Below, one piece after another: positions 43,631 to 56,384 of a stretch of DNA of 64,000 nucleotides. A program made the translations under genes and the position numbers. The notes under the pieces were generated by a model. The model made no database searches. It was given only the letters and a program-made list of their open reading frames with translations, and was not told where the DNA came from. Each line of letters opens with the position of its first letter. Within the stretch, counting starts at the first letter, position 1. This DNA is from Dipylidium caninum. Its lineage: Eukaryota; Platyhelminthes; Cestoda; Cyclophyllidea; Dipylidiidae. The stretch spans positions 372,001-436,000 of the forward strand of contig QEYB01000255.1 of NCBI GenBank assembly GCA_017562135.1, written 5' to 3'.

Positions 43631-46600
43631 TTAGGAGGCCATTGAGACAAGAATACAATTAGCCTGATTTTAAAACTATGGGATGATTTGAAGTCAGCGC
43701 TGTTTTCAATTTGCGCTGATTAAAACTGGAAAATCTTCTAAAAAACGTGGAATAACAGGTTCTGAGTATGGTATCGACTGTTCTACCCTTTAGGTCAGTT
43801 CGAGACTGCTTTTCCGAGCATACGTATCTTTAACGACGCTGTGTCGCTGTCTGCTTCTGGACTTCGGCAGGGTAACTTAGTCGCGCAGTTACCTCACGCA
43901 ACGGGCCCGAACACCGCCACTCGCCCGTAGACGAGTGGGTAGGTGCAGTCCGCGGCCCCCAGACCCCCACCGACGTACGCAAGACCCGACTGCGACTTGG
44001 CCAACTCTGTGTTTACCCTTGAGCCGACTGTTTACACTTGTCCCCGTGGGTGTACCACAGCGTCGCAGCAGCAGCAACAGGAGCACTGCAGTTCTGCGTG
44101 TGTGAATGTGAGTTTGGGAGCATTTCGCGCCAAGTTTCACTAGTCCGACTTTCAAACTGCGATATTTAATCACCCACCAGTGGATTCACCGCCAACGAAA
44201 GGAGAAACTCACCTTCAAAGATAAACACGCTTACTAGAAAAGTATCAAATGACCTACAGGAGCCACATTTTCGACTTGCTTATCAGGATTACTGACAGCA
44301 TTTTGTTAGAACCATTTGTAAAACCTGCACTTTGTCTCTTTCGCGGAAATAACTTTGTGAGCAGTTCTACCGTGATAGGTGGCAGTGTCAGTCCTCCGGG
44401 GCGGCTTTGGGCTGCCATTGGCACTCGGCGCATAAATCAGGAGTCCCTCGCCTCCCTCAAATAGAATCTATTCTGTGCCAAACCGCACCGTTGAATTTGA
44501 CGTGGCGCGGTAAAGTGGCATCATTTCAGGTATATGTTTAATAATTTGTAATATTTGCCTAGGGAATTGTGAGGGTCCGCAGAAAATTGTGAGTAAGTGG
44601 CGTAACCCTTGGGATGGGACCCCCACTGCCAGTACACGAAAGAGTGGCAATGCAGTGGGAACTCAGAGATTTGGCCTTACCCCTCGGGCAGACGGACGAT
44701 TTGTTCATAGGATGGAGGGCGTGTTTCACCTTCAAACGACATGGAATGTGCACTTTGTACGGCCAATTTAAACGGCTGCGTAAAGTGCACGAACTGGGGC
44801 AATGCTGGGCAAAGTCAAACTTCCACGTTTACATAACGAGCGTCTTTTTGTATACCATAAAATTCTACTTACGTTTGCCAGCATAAATCGCCGGCGAGAA
44901 ATTAAACTGCTAATCGCCGTTTGGCACCACTCCCGGCCGAGGCCGCCCCAGGCCCGGGAGCCTGCTCATCCGGTGGATTACTTTTCCTCCACCCGGCACT
45001 ATGCGTGGCCATGAGGCCTTACAGTCGGAGAAAGTGCTACTGCCACACACGATTTCCTTCTCAAATGGGTCACATTGGTAGAAGATGGAGTCGGAAACAG
45101 GACGTCAATAAAGTCAAGGTTGGGATGCCTCCTCCGGAGGGAGTCAAATTCCAGCGTTACGGTAAGAACTTGATTATGATGAAGATGAGCAGTATAGTTG
45201 GGGTCCACTGTTGGTCAGCATGTTTTCTGTTTAAGAAGCATAAAATTCTCGGGAGTGGATACCTACTGCAGTGGAGCGACGAAGCAAACTTGAATTACAG
45301 GCATTTATTTTGCTTACGTATCTGTTTGTCTGCCTTTGAGTGGCCACCTCAGACATCGGAGCTTGGGTTAACCCCCGAACCCAGTGGCTGCCTCGCAAAC
45401 CGCCTGTGCGTCGACCTACCGCCAACCCGAGCGGAAGGCAGAATTAATAGGCGCTTCCATCGTGCCTTTACTTCCTAGTCTTCTGCCCCAACTGACTGAA
45501 AGATTTGTTCAGGGATTTGTAGCAGGTCTGAAAGTGGACTGCTCCCCTCATGCAGACCGGCCTGTTGAGCAAAGTCCACCTTTACCCCTCAAATCAACTC
45601 TCTCAACAAGCCCACACGTGTTCTCGATTTAACGCAGTCCGGCAGAAAGACGGAGCCTGTGGAAGGACTCTCACCGAAATTCCGAGTGCGGTTAAAAAGT
45701 TTACCTTCATGTCCGCTATTGCCGTCCTAATGCTTATTTCAATGACTTGTCAGAGACGTCGCTGAGAGGAGCTCTCCCACCTCGACAGCAGCTTAAACGC
45801 CGTGGAAGGTAACGACGGAGACACAACTCCTCGCGCTTTTGTCGTGTGACAACAACTCTTTGGTGCATCGGCGTGGAAGTCTCGGAAACAAATTTGCTCC
45901 ACAAATTGCCCATTTTGCTATCCGAGTGCCCATATCATCTGCAGCGTTTCAACCATTTCACTGGCTGATTAACGCATTAATGTGACGTTTTTCAGCCGTT
46001 TCATTGCGATGCGATTGTCAAATGACTTGGATTCATGAACGAGCAGAAAATGAGAATTTACCCTAAACTTGGTGGTAGTGTCGAACTTGCGTTCAACTTC
46101 TAGAGTCACTTTGCCAGTAGGCTTGGGAAGCTTTTTCCGAGTCTAGTGACCACAGTCGGCGGCAGGAGGGAGGGGCCCAGGTCCGCCTCTGTGCTCCCGA
46201 AAGCATCTCCGCCATATTCACTTGTACCCGAGAACTGATAAATTAACAGGCACAGATTCATTGGAGCACACATTTAATTTATAAACTCTACGCTTCTTAA
46301 TTGTAGACAATCAGCCCGTTTTTGTGCCACGCAAAAGCCATTCCAGAATTTATCGTTTCCCAGGAAGTCTCGACTATCTGCAATTAAAAGGCGCCGCTGC
46401 TGTTTTAGGGCGGAAAGAAGGTGGGACTTGGCGTTCCATTGAAAATTAGACCTGGAAGGACTCATCAGCACAGCGTTTGTGAGACGGCACCTTCTTCGGA
46501 GCTCGTCGATAGTATCCCATCGGACTCAGGGACACGAGGTGGATGGGGAGGACGGTGCCTGAATGGCGACTAACCTGTGGGCAAACTTGCCGCCGGAGCA

Positions 46601-49600
46601 GTTAGTGCTCATGCTGAGTTCCACAAATTGTCCAGTTTGACGTTAATTGTGCTCATTGGGATCAGGTTATCGTGCAATTTCCTGAATAAAGCGTTCCAGC
46701 ACACAAGAAGAGCCCTTTGCGAAGAGGACTCCTGAGCTACGAGGGCAGGATGTGCCTCCACGCTGTTCGCACGCAAATGGAAAAAGGAGAGTGAGAGCGA
46801 GACACATCTTGATAGCCATTCACTCAACGTCATCTTGGTACAGAGAGCAAGTGGCGCGTTCCTCCCTTGTCAGCCTTATCCTCACCTCTTTGGTCGTACG
46901 GGTTCCTCGTCAGCGCCAGGGCGTTCCCACGTGGTTCACTTCCCTTGTTCTTACCTTTGCTGTATAGCAAGGTTTGGGGCCAGCGTGGACACCTCGGACA
47001 GGCGGTGTGAAACTTGACGCCCCCGACGTGCATCAGCCGCGTGGTGGTTGTCTGTCCCAACTAGTGGCTGTAGACTGCTGAGATATGCGGCAGCACGTCA
47101 TAAATTGTGAGGTTGACGTTGAAATACGATGGCCATCCGCTCCTCTCCACAGCTGCGCGCCCTGCTGAGCTACCAACTAGCACCACTGACAGCCTCCTTT
47201 GTTCGGTGACTAAGGCCCTCAAGCACTTGAATGGACAGGCCAAGTACCGTCATGTTTTCCTTTTTTCTGAAAAATACGCAGAACTAGTACCTGTTTCTTG
47301 TGTAGTTATTAAAAAAGATCATGCTTTTTCCAGATATGCACTGCAGTGGGAGGTGGCCGAGGACTGCGCGAACTGCGGGCGAGGAGAGGCCTGACGGCAC
47401 TACCTGCGACAGGGTGGAGTGGCGGTCGGTATGTGGTCTTTTCCATCGCAATCTCCAACAGGAAACGCTGCTCCTTCTGTGGCAACGCCCTAACCAGAGT
47501 GTGTGTACGAGGGCGAGTGAGCAGAGCCCATTGGGGCAGCACTTTGACGGTGGCCATACAATTAGACGGACGCGCTGAGGACAGCGTGTTTGCGTGCAAG
47601 GCCATCAAACGGCGTGGTGGGTCCCACTAACCATTTATGACACATGTTGATACGATCTTCTGTTTCCAGAAAAATCCTCCAGCACCGCATCTTTAGCACC
47701 CACTGAGCTGTCGAGGCTCGCTAAAATCGCTTCTTTGTAGGCTTTTTTTAACATGGACCCTCGTTTTACAGCCATGCTTCGCGACGTGCACTCGAGGCTC
47801 CCCACGTGCTCAGTGGACGCCGGGTGATGGTGTCGGTGGTGGCGCGCTTCCATCACGGTGGGAGGAAGCTCCTCCCCGCCCTACGAACGCCCGGTTAACT
47901 GTTAGGCGGACCGATGTGTTTACGATGGAGGGGACGTCGCCAATTAAGAAATAAGGCGGAGGAATGGACATTTTCTCCCATTCAACAAAGTAGGATGATT
48001 TGTTTAAAAGTGGGCAAAAGCCATATGGAGTCGCAATATTTGCAAAACTACGAACTGCACGAGATGAAAAAGTTTTCCCCAAGTATATACGAGGTGTTAG
48101 TTTTCGTGTCTTCTGGGAGTCTTCACCAAAGCCTTAAAAAACGGCAAGTCTGCACACGATAATATTTATGGAGCTGGGAAAGAGAAGCGCTAATTTTATG
48201 TGTTAGCAGAAATAAGAGGTTAATATTTATGGTTTTGTCAGTATCCAACCAAAGATTTGCTACCTTTGCTACATTAAAAAATTATTCACAAGGTGATTAC
48301 GTTGATTTTATGCAACTTTGCCGAATGGGAGGCTACTTTCAGTGAAGTAGGACCAAAGGAGGAGGAGGAGGTGGAGGCGGCAAGACGTCTTCTGCCTGAG
48401 CACTAGGTGTGCCGTGCAGTTTAAACTCTGGAAAATTTTCACTAGTCGCAGAAGAAGGGAGGCGACGGGAGAGGAGTCATAAGAGTCTCCGCCGTGAAGT
48501 AGCATTCTTCTGCTTCTGGACCTGCCTAATGCCCGACCGAAGACATTTTGACTGCCGTTCCATTAATTATGGATGGGCAGCAGGGACTCCGTGTGACCAT
48601 TGAAATGCTTTAAAAGTCAGGGCATTTCACATCCATTTGACTTATATTTAGTGCTCAGTGAGTGCGCCGGGCATTCTTTATGCACCGTGGCAGCAAGTGT
48701 TCTTCCCTGTAGTCAAAATCCGAGCGACACAGAGAAAGCATTTTAAGCTTATTTTATTCCATGCACTGAGCTTATCCAGCGACTCCGTCCGAGGGAGGAA
48801 ACGAGTCGAAAGAGCCAATATACTTTGTTAGACATTATGGAAAGCCGATGTCAATTCCGAGGAGAATTTGACCGGGGAGAGCCAATTTCCCCGAGATACG
48901 AATTTTATGGGTTCCATCCTCCGCACCGCATTGTCTGCGCTCCGGCTAGAGAATCGCCTGTTCGTCCACGGGCGTTACTTGAACAACAGGAGAGAAGATA
49001 TGCGCCTGTTCAGACCAATCATTTTTTTCATTGTGATTTTATCATTCTACGACTTTCTTCCAGTTTCCCCGCCTACACACTTCGGAGATGGATGTGTTCA
49101 AAATAATTAGAAATTAATTCCGGAAAGCCTGGATGTTGCGTCAAATGCTTGTTTTCGCTGCAGACACCTGGAAGGTTCGCGTCTCGGACTGACCAGCCCA
49201 AATTTTTGCCTGTTTCTCCGGAATCGCACTTTTCCGAGAACCGAAGACGTCTCTTTTCGAGCTCTCAACCCCCTCGTGTAGGTCGGGGAGTGAAGGCTTG
49301 TCCAAATTTCGCCTATTTTTTCACCGTGGTGCGATTTTTACATCGAGTTGAAACGCCATCATCAATCCCAACCCTCTCCTGCGCCCTTTCATGGCCCTAT
49401 TAGTTGGGAAGAGATAGTTTGTCCCGCCACCGTCAAGCACTGCTACGTAACTACCTAGTCTGTACACCTTCGCAGTTAGCTTAATTCGCTATCAGTCAAG
49501 TGGGCGAAGTCAAAGAGACCATCGACGGCGGCGCGCAAAATCGCATGGGATATTGTCAATTTGCTCTTGTCGACAAAGTGGCCGATCTTGAGGAAAATAG

Positions 49601-50176
49601 CCTGTCACAAATCGTAACCATGTCCCCTTTTTGAAGGCAAAAGAGGGAAGGATATATGCAAAATTAAATCATAAAAGGCAACGAGTCCTCTGTTCCAAAA
49701 TCTGAATGTGACAATAAAACGTCTTGGAATAACTTACTAAAGTCTCGTCATCAGGACGAGAATGGTTTATCGTCGTGAAGAAGTAGAATTTTCACCACAC
49801 TCCTCGACAGGAAGTACAACCGCCAACCATCGTGTTCAAGGCTTCTGGCTCATGGTGCCGACGTAGGTCCGCAGAAATTCTGTTGCGGGTGGAATGGAGG
49901 GACGTGGGAGTTTCCTCCTCCAGGTCAAATTTTAACATCTAGTGATTAAAATGCACCGTGTGTGGCGGAAAAATTTATCCTGTTCAGACTGACCTCCGGG
50001 CTGCTTCTGAAACTGTACATCTGCAGAGTATTTTTATCTCACACCACGCTGTTAAGAGGACTGGTCGCCCAATCCTTCCCCTCCCAGTGGTTACGTGGGA
50101 TTTGTAAGAAGTTAAAGCTACACTGAGACGAATACAGTCTGATAATGTTAACTGCGTCCTTGTGAGACTGTCAGAA

Positions 50177-50235
50177 ATGGGGAGGGAGGAGAGGAGAGGA
50201 GAGGGGAGGAGAGGGGAGGGGAAAGAGAGGAGAGC
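50177..50235 (+). repeat. polypurine GA/GGA tract
   Basis: Nearly 60 bases of almost pure G and A, built from GGAGA and GGGGA units. It is a mirror-like homopurine run of the type that can form triplex DNA. It is non-coding. Confidence 0.75.
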
Positions 50236-53200
50236 TTACTGTGGTCGTTTCAGTCGCTGACTAAAGTCCCCTCGAATTTGGATCGACCTCACTTTGACGC
50301 CTTGTATTCATATCAACAGCGGCAAAACCTGCGATGCACACATGCGGCCCCCTTTTTAATGCGCTTTGTTCAAATCAATTCAAGGAAATGTCCTATAACA
50401 GCTAAAACCTGACATTCCTCGCTTGTTGGAGGACTGGGGACTGAGTGTGCTGAGGCTCTAGGCGTTGCCATTATAATAATTGAAGGACGTCAGCGTAGGT
50501 GTGCGTCGGTCACCCCTTTGGGGAATTGGCACCAGAGGTAGGGAGGACCGAGTGGCATTTGCTCTCCGTTTTCCTCCACGAGGGAGTGTTCCGAGTGCTG
50601 GCACCGCGTGTTCCGGCGGTCGCGGCCAAAGAGCCATCTTACGGAGAACACACTTCTCCGGCGGCCTAGGTAGGCTTTTTTCAGTCTCTTTACGGCACAA
50701 ATCCACCCACGAAAAGAGTAAATAAGTAAAATAAACAGACAAATAATTAAAAAAATGGTTACCAAGCATAATCACTACCCACGTTGTTCGACGGTGATGG
50801 GTCTATGTGTTAATTAACGACGACGAGAGGATAAACGCAACTTAATCTTGTTTCCCATCTGCACCCTAGAAGTGACGGGCAAATGTAGAGGCTGCGGGGA
50901 GGTCGCTCACAGCGGGATAGCGATCAAGACCTTCAGGTACTTAAACCGCCTCTGTCCTTGTCCCTAACTAAAAGAAATTTGTATGTGGTGGTAAACTCCT
51001 CATATGTCTGTGTCAACTTGTCAAAATCAGGAAGGCTACCACCCTTTGGGTATGGGCATTCTAGTTGTCAAGTTGACAGTACCCAGCCAGAGTCAACTTT
51101 TCCAGTGGTCACCGTCAAATCTTCTTCTCTGCGAGGCAGAGAACCATTTAATCACGTGTGAAGTGGGAGAATTGCAAAGATAGAACAGAGAAGAGCTTCA
51201 AAACTCTCAACGACATGTCATTTGGTGGCATCCTGAATCACAATTTAATATTTAGTTTTCGTGATTATGAAAGACTATATGGTGGATGAAGAACAATGGC
51301 ATATGCTAAACTGCAAAAAGCAGGCGAAGTTGGGGGCTTGTTGCGAACTGACTGTCGCGGCCTCTTGCGGCTGATCGCCTACTCAGACGGAGGTTTCTCC
51401 CGTGGCGGTGGGAAATTCGGATATTCATTAAGTTGTGACACTGAGCGGAGGGCCAAGCAAAACCTCAAAAAGTACTTGCCCTTCAGAAGGGACATGGCCT
51501 GCACGCCCCCATCCGCCTATTTTTAGAATACCCGGGAAGGGCGGCGTAGGGTGCGCAGTGTCCCAACAACTGTCATTATCAATAGACGAGGATGACGACG
51601 GATGTGACCAATCTCCCAGTCACCACCTACATGAAGGCGAGCCTCGAAGCCGGACGGCGTGGTTATGCAGCGGGGCGACGCAGCCCCGCAGATGAATTGG
51701 TCGTGGGAGCAGAAGAAGCACTAAACTGCTCCCAGTCATAAATCAGAAGGTGGCGCATTCGGCCGGTGGCTCACACACCGACGGAGCGAAGGAGGGGAAA
51801 ACAGAACTGGGAGGAAGGACGAGTTATTCCTGTCCCTTTATCGGGCCCTGCCTTACATCGCAGGCGGGGAGTCAGGCGGTCCGCGAATGGGCACACAAAA
51901 TGTCTCCCATTTTGTTATAACCCGCAAAAGTTTACGATTTCTCGGGTCGAAATTGGGAATTCCGTAAGTGACGTCGGTGCGCTCAACCACCAGCCGCCAC
52001 TCGCGCCTCGGGGACTCATCCCCATCGGGTAGCAGGTGCCCCAAACCTCCTACCCAACTCCGCTTTACCTCTCCATCCTCGGCTCCATTTATCTTGATAT
52101 GGGGAAGCCAATAGAAAGCCACTAACTAACTAAAAGTCAGGAGGATCCGGAGGGGACGTCTTTGGATGCCGTCCTCTTTACTTACAGACTATGGCAAGTC
52201 GTGCGATGACGTGGGATTTTGTTTCTCATTACTGCTGGACCGGCGTGAAGGGTGAGGAGCCTCGAGGGTAGGAGACAGTGAGACTGACTGGCAGGCGTCT
52301 ATGCTAGAAAAGCCTAAAAGTGAACAAATTATGGCTGAGAGATGCTCGGTTTGAACCCAGTTTTATGAGAGACCCTCACGACTTCTGTGACGCAGCTAGT
52401 AATCAGACCAACTTATTTCAAAAATTTGTGAATCTCCCTGAGTTTTATCATCGGCACTATTTTTTCCTTTTCGCCTATCCCGCTTTAACACTCTTCTCAA
52501 ACTTTCTAAACCCTTAGACCACCATCGTTTTGGTGTCCGTCCTCGTTCCCGTCGCCAGTGGGTTTACAGTCTTGGAGATGGTGATTGATGGGACCATTAC
52601 ATTGGCTTTCGCGCCCAAACACTTTCTGTTTGCAGCAAACACGCCAACCAAGCGAACTCTTCTGTCTTCGCACCTCGTCTCAGCGGAGTGGCCTTCCGGC
52701 GGTGCTCATGACCTTTAAGGCCTCCTGTGGGCCATCGACGAGCCGTCGTCGCTGCAGCAGGCCCGGGCTGTCTCTGTGCAGTGCGTGGCAAAGTCATCTG
52801 CATGGGATGGATCCAAGTCGATTATTGACCTCGGTCAATGTTGTCAAAGGCTCGTGATGCGCCTCTCTATTGAAATAAAACAGCTTGTCCACGGGAGGCG
52901 GGGAACTTTGAGAGGATTTTGGTATAAACAACAAAAGTCAATCAGTTGGGTTTGACCGAGACCTGAGGGCGCCTGTCTCTGCTCTCCTGGTGGGGCCTTA
53001 GGAACAGGCAGGCGGTCCTCCAAGTGGTGTGGCGACAGACGTTGCCCGCTGCACGGCGAATAGCCCGGCCGCCAGTGGAGCGAATCGCGAGCCACCGAAG
53101 TGTTCATTGCACAACCGTAAAGTGGGGTAGTTTCGAGAGCAGGAGTTTTTTGGGGTGCTAAGTAATGCAGAGATTAATGGAACTCCGAGTGAGAGGGAAC

Positions 53201-56200
53201 GAAATGTCGAATTCGCGGAATTTCGGGGAGCTACTACGCGGCAGAGAAAAAGTTTGAGCGCCCAACGGGGACTGCTGCAGCAGTCCAGCACGGCGCTTTC
53301 GCCGGCGCGCCAGCACTTCGCGAGTCTTTTCACCCGCCGCTCGACTCGCGTCGCGCTGTCCGGGGCTGACAAGCCCGCGCGAAGCGGGGCGTTGGGGGGA
53401 ACGGGCGTCTGCCAGGAGCAGTTTTGATGCTTGCTGCATATGTCCTATTGTAGAGGCTGCCAACCTATGCCCTCCCCACTCTTCTGGAGTTAACTTGTAA
53501 TTACACACCTTAGGAAAATTCGCATTCGGGATGCTCTTGTCTTCAGATGATGTTACAAATTCTGGAGTAAAAGAGCGCATTGACACCACGTAGACGAGAA
53601 CGGTATGTTTTCACGATTTATCTTCCAAAAGAAATTAAAATTGCTAACAAAATCTCATATTTGGTCGAAATATATGAGCAGTAGAATAGTGAGGTTGCAG
53701 ACGGCAAACATAATAAAAGTCTATCAAATTAATCGGCGTCTACTCGTGAAGGGAGGAAGTGCTTGGATTTCCGCATGGCTTTCCGTCAAAAGAGAATTTC
53801 CTGAGTTGAGAACGCAAACGGCCGGCCGGAGCAGCAGAGATGCCGGGTCCCTCGGTGCCCCAACAAAAAATGGCCGGATTTCCAACCATGTCGATGCACA
53901 CTTTGTGTGGTCGGGGCGGCGGGCGGCTGAGAGCGGAACAGGCACAGCTTCGGGGACTGCCGCGTTCAGAGACACGGGGCAACAATGTTGGGAGCATGTG
54001 CCTGTCTTCGCTTCTGCGGCGTGTCGAGCATTCTCACGTCTCCTGGCGATGTCTCATGTTACACCAGTGGAGAATGAAGTAGGACGGCCAGTTGGAGAGG
54101 TGAAATGAGGGCTCACGATGACCACGCCCTGATGATGGCGGCGAGAGTGAGGAAGGAGGGGAAGTTGTGGCAGAAGATGGTTGTCGCTTCTGTGAGAGTG
54201 CTTCCCAGTTCGGTAGTTTGCTGCTATTACTAGGTCCCCTTCGATAAAACTTATGAAACGCGGCAGCTATTATCCCGGCCCCGAGAGAAAAGAGGAAGCC
54301 TTCAAACTTACAGGCAATGACCCGTTTAAGCACACGTTTTTCCACTTACCACTTGTGCAAGTACAGAAGGACAATGCGGCCTCTAATGTGACAACCCTAA
54401 GTGCAGTTGAAAGTCCTGGCAGATATGGTGACAAGTGTAGGAAAAAAAAGAATACTCAAATGCTGTTTGAATGCGCCGCTTACCCACAGCGTCAGGAAGT
54501 AAAGGCTACAAAATCGTTCTGCGACTGATGTGGAAAGCTGTTTGGTTGGCTAAATTCCTCTCCGCCTTGTCCGTCATAAGTCCTAAGATTCCACTTCCAG
54601 CTCAGAGAGCCATTTCGTGAATTTTGCCTGAAAGTGCTCTGAATGCCTTTGTTACAAGGGCGCGCATTCATGGAAACCAAGTTACTTAGATGACATAGTG
54701 AGCAGCTAAGGCAACATTAGGAATAAACAGTCTGAATTAAATGGGCGCCTCAGTTTCTGCGCGAATGGATCTCAACGGAGAGAAGAAGCCTGTGGCGTTT
54801 CCGTCTATGTCGACGCTGCAGCCGAGGGCGCTGCGTTCGGTGTCTTCATGCGGTAAAATCAGCGAAATTTGTCCATAGGGCACTTGTCCTCGCGATGACA
54901 TCAGTTCCAAGCTGGCAGAGCACTTCGGTGGTCCAATTCGTCGCTGAGGGGCGACTCGAAAATACCCTTATAGGAGGATCGAGTGAGGTGACAACCAGAA
55001 TAATGCGGACGAGTAAAGTGCTTCTCATTTGATCTCCAGTTTGCGCAAACTTCTGGTTGAGGGTAACTCACTTATCTTCTTTTCCGGCAGACCTTCTTAC
55101 CTACAGTGTCACCAGTGAGGTTTTCACAAGCGCCCACTTTAATTTTTCTGGGCGACAGCAAAGAGTGAGTGTTTCATCTTCCTCCCCTTGACGAGTCGGA
55201 CCGTGTCTAAGTCGAAGGCTCATCATCCAGAGCACATAAAGAGGAATCCCCGCTTTTGGCACGTATGTAGTGCGCGACCTGGGCACCGGAGACTGCAAGC
55301 CCGCCACAGCGCCGCTTCAGCGTTGGTAATCAGTTCTAACAGTCTGATCTATCGGTCGCATGTGAGTGGGAATAAAATCTCTCGTCGAGATGATTTTCAC
55401 CCCAAAAATTAACCGATGCCTTGGGATGGGCGTAGCTCTTTCGGCAATGCTATGGGATACTCTCAGTCTGTTGATGCCTGGGTGCTCTGGCTGGCGCAGC
55501 AATCCCGGGGACAAAGGGCCAGGGCTTTCGAAGTACGCAGTTGTGGATCTGTTGCGTAGGGCATTATCGACTGCACTATATGATGTCTCGCGTTCCCAGA
55601 CCCATTAGTGCGAAATTTCGGTCAGCTGAGGTCAAAGGTGTTGGGCATGTGAGTGGAAACCTGACTATCTTCAACTTGTCCATCGCCCCCGCCCCCTTCG
55701 CCCGGCCCCACCAAGCCGCGACCCTGCCTCCGCGAATGCACCGACGCAGCCGCTAATTTCCACACACTCGGTTTTACCAAACGTGACGGACCTCATTTTG
55801 AGAAATTTTCAGGCCATCAGCAATCTCGTATGGACGGTTATTTACCCTATCTTGAACTGTTCCTAATCTCCACGTTCCACATCCTACCTCGCCCCTTCTC
55901 AACGCTCTATGGATGAGTAACTTACGGCGGTGAGGGCTCTGACTCCGTCTAACAGCAGTTAGACGACACGCGAACGTCCTGAGAAGAGCTAACAGACATG
56001 GAGTAGTGCATCTCACTATGAGAAATCGGAATCCTGCTCCAGGAAAAGTGAAATTGCTCGATGTGTAGCCATCAGGGCGCATCGCATCAACGGTCGAACT
56101 CAAATGATTGTCACCTTGTTGGCTTGCCGAATTTTATGAGTGTTCGGTAAAGTCGTACTGCCCCATGTTGAAAGCATCTTCACTTAAACGATGCAGCGGG

Positions 56201-56356
56201 TTTTCGGCAGATTACTAATTTAAAGGATACTTTCGCCAGGCCCTACTAGGTGGGACGACCCAATGTGGCGAGCGGGTGCAACTAGCGTTGGCCAAGACGT
56301 CGACGCTCGACTGGCCAGGCAGAGGACGGGGTGCGGAGACACGGCGCTTGTTCAGC

Positions 56357-56384
56357 CGCCCCCCCTTCCCCCCCGAACGGGGGC
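56357..56384 (-). other. C-rich tract
   Basis: C-runs of seven or more, separated by TT, are followed by GAACGGGGG, so the flanks can pair into a short GC-rich hairpin. Several frames are open here because stop codons are absent. No gene is supported. Confidence 0.4.

Noticed and set aside
44921..45478. 185-codon plus-strand open frame
   Set aside because: No recognised motif, several overlapping frames are open in its GC-rich start, and it has no splice or promoter support.
53605..54108. 167-codon plus-strand open frame
   Set aside because: Composition changes midway, the opposite strand is also open, and no family is recognised.
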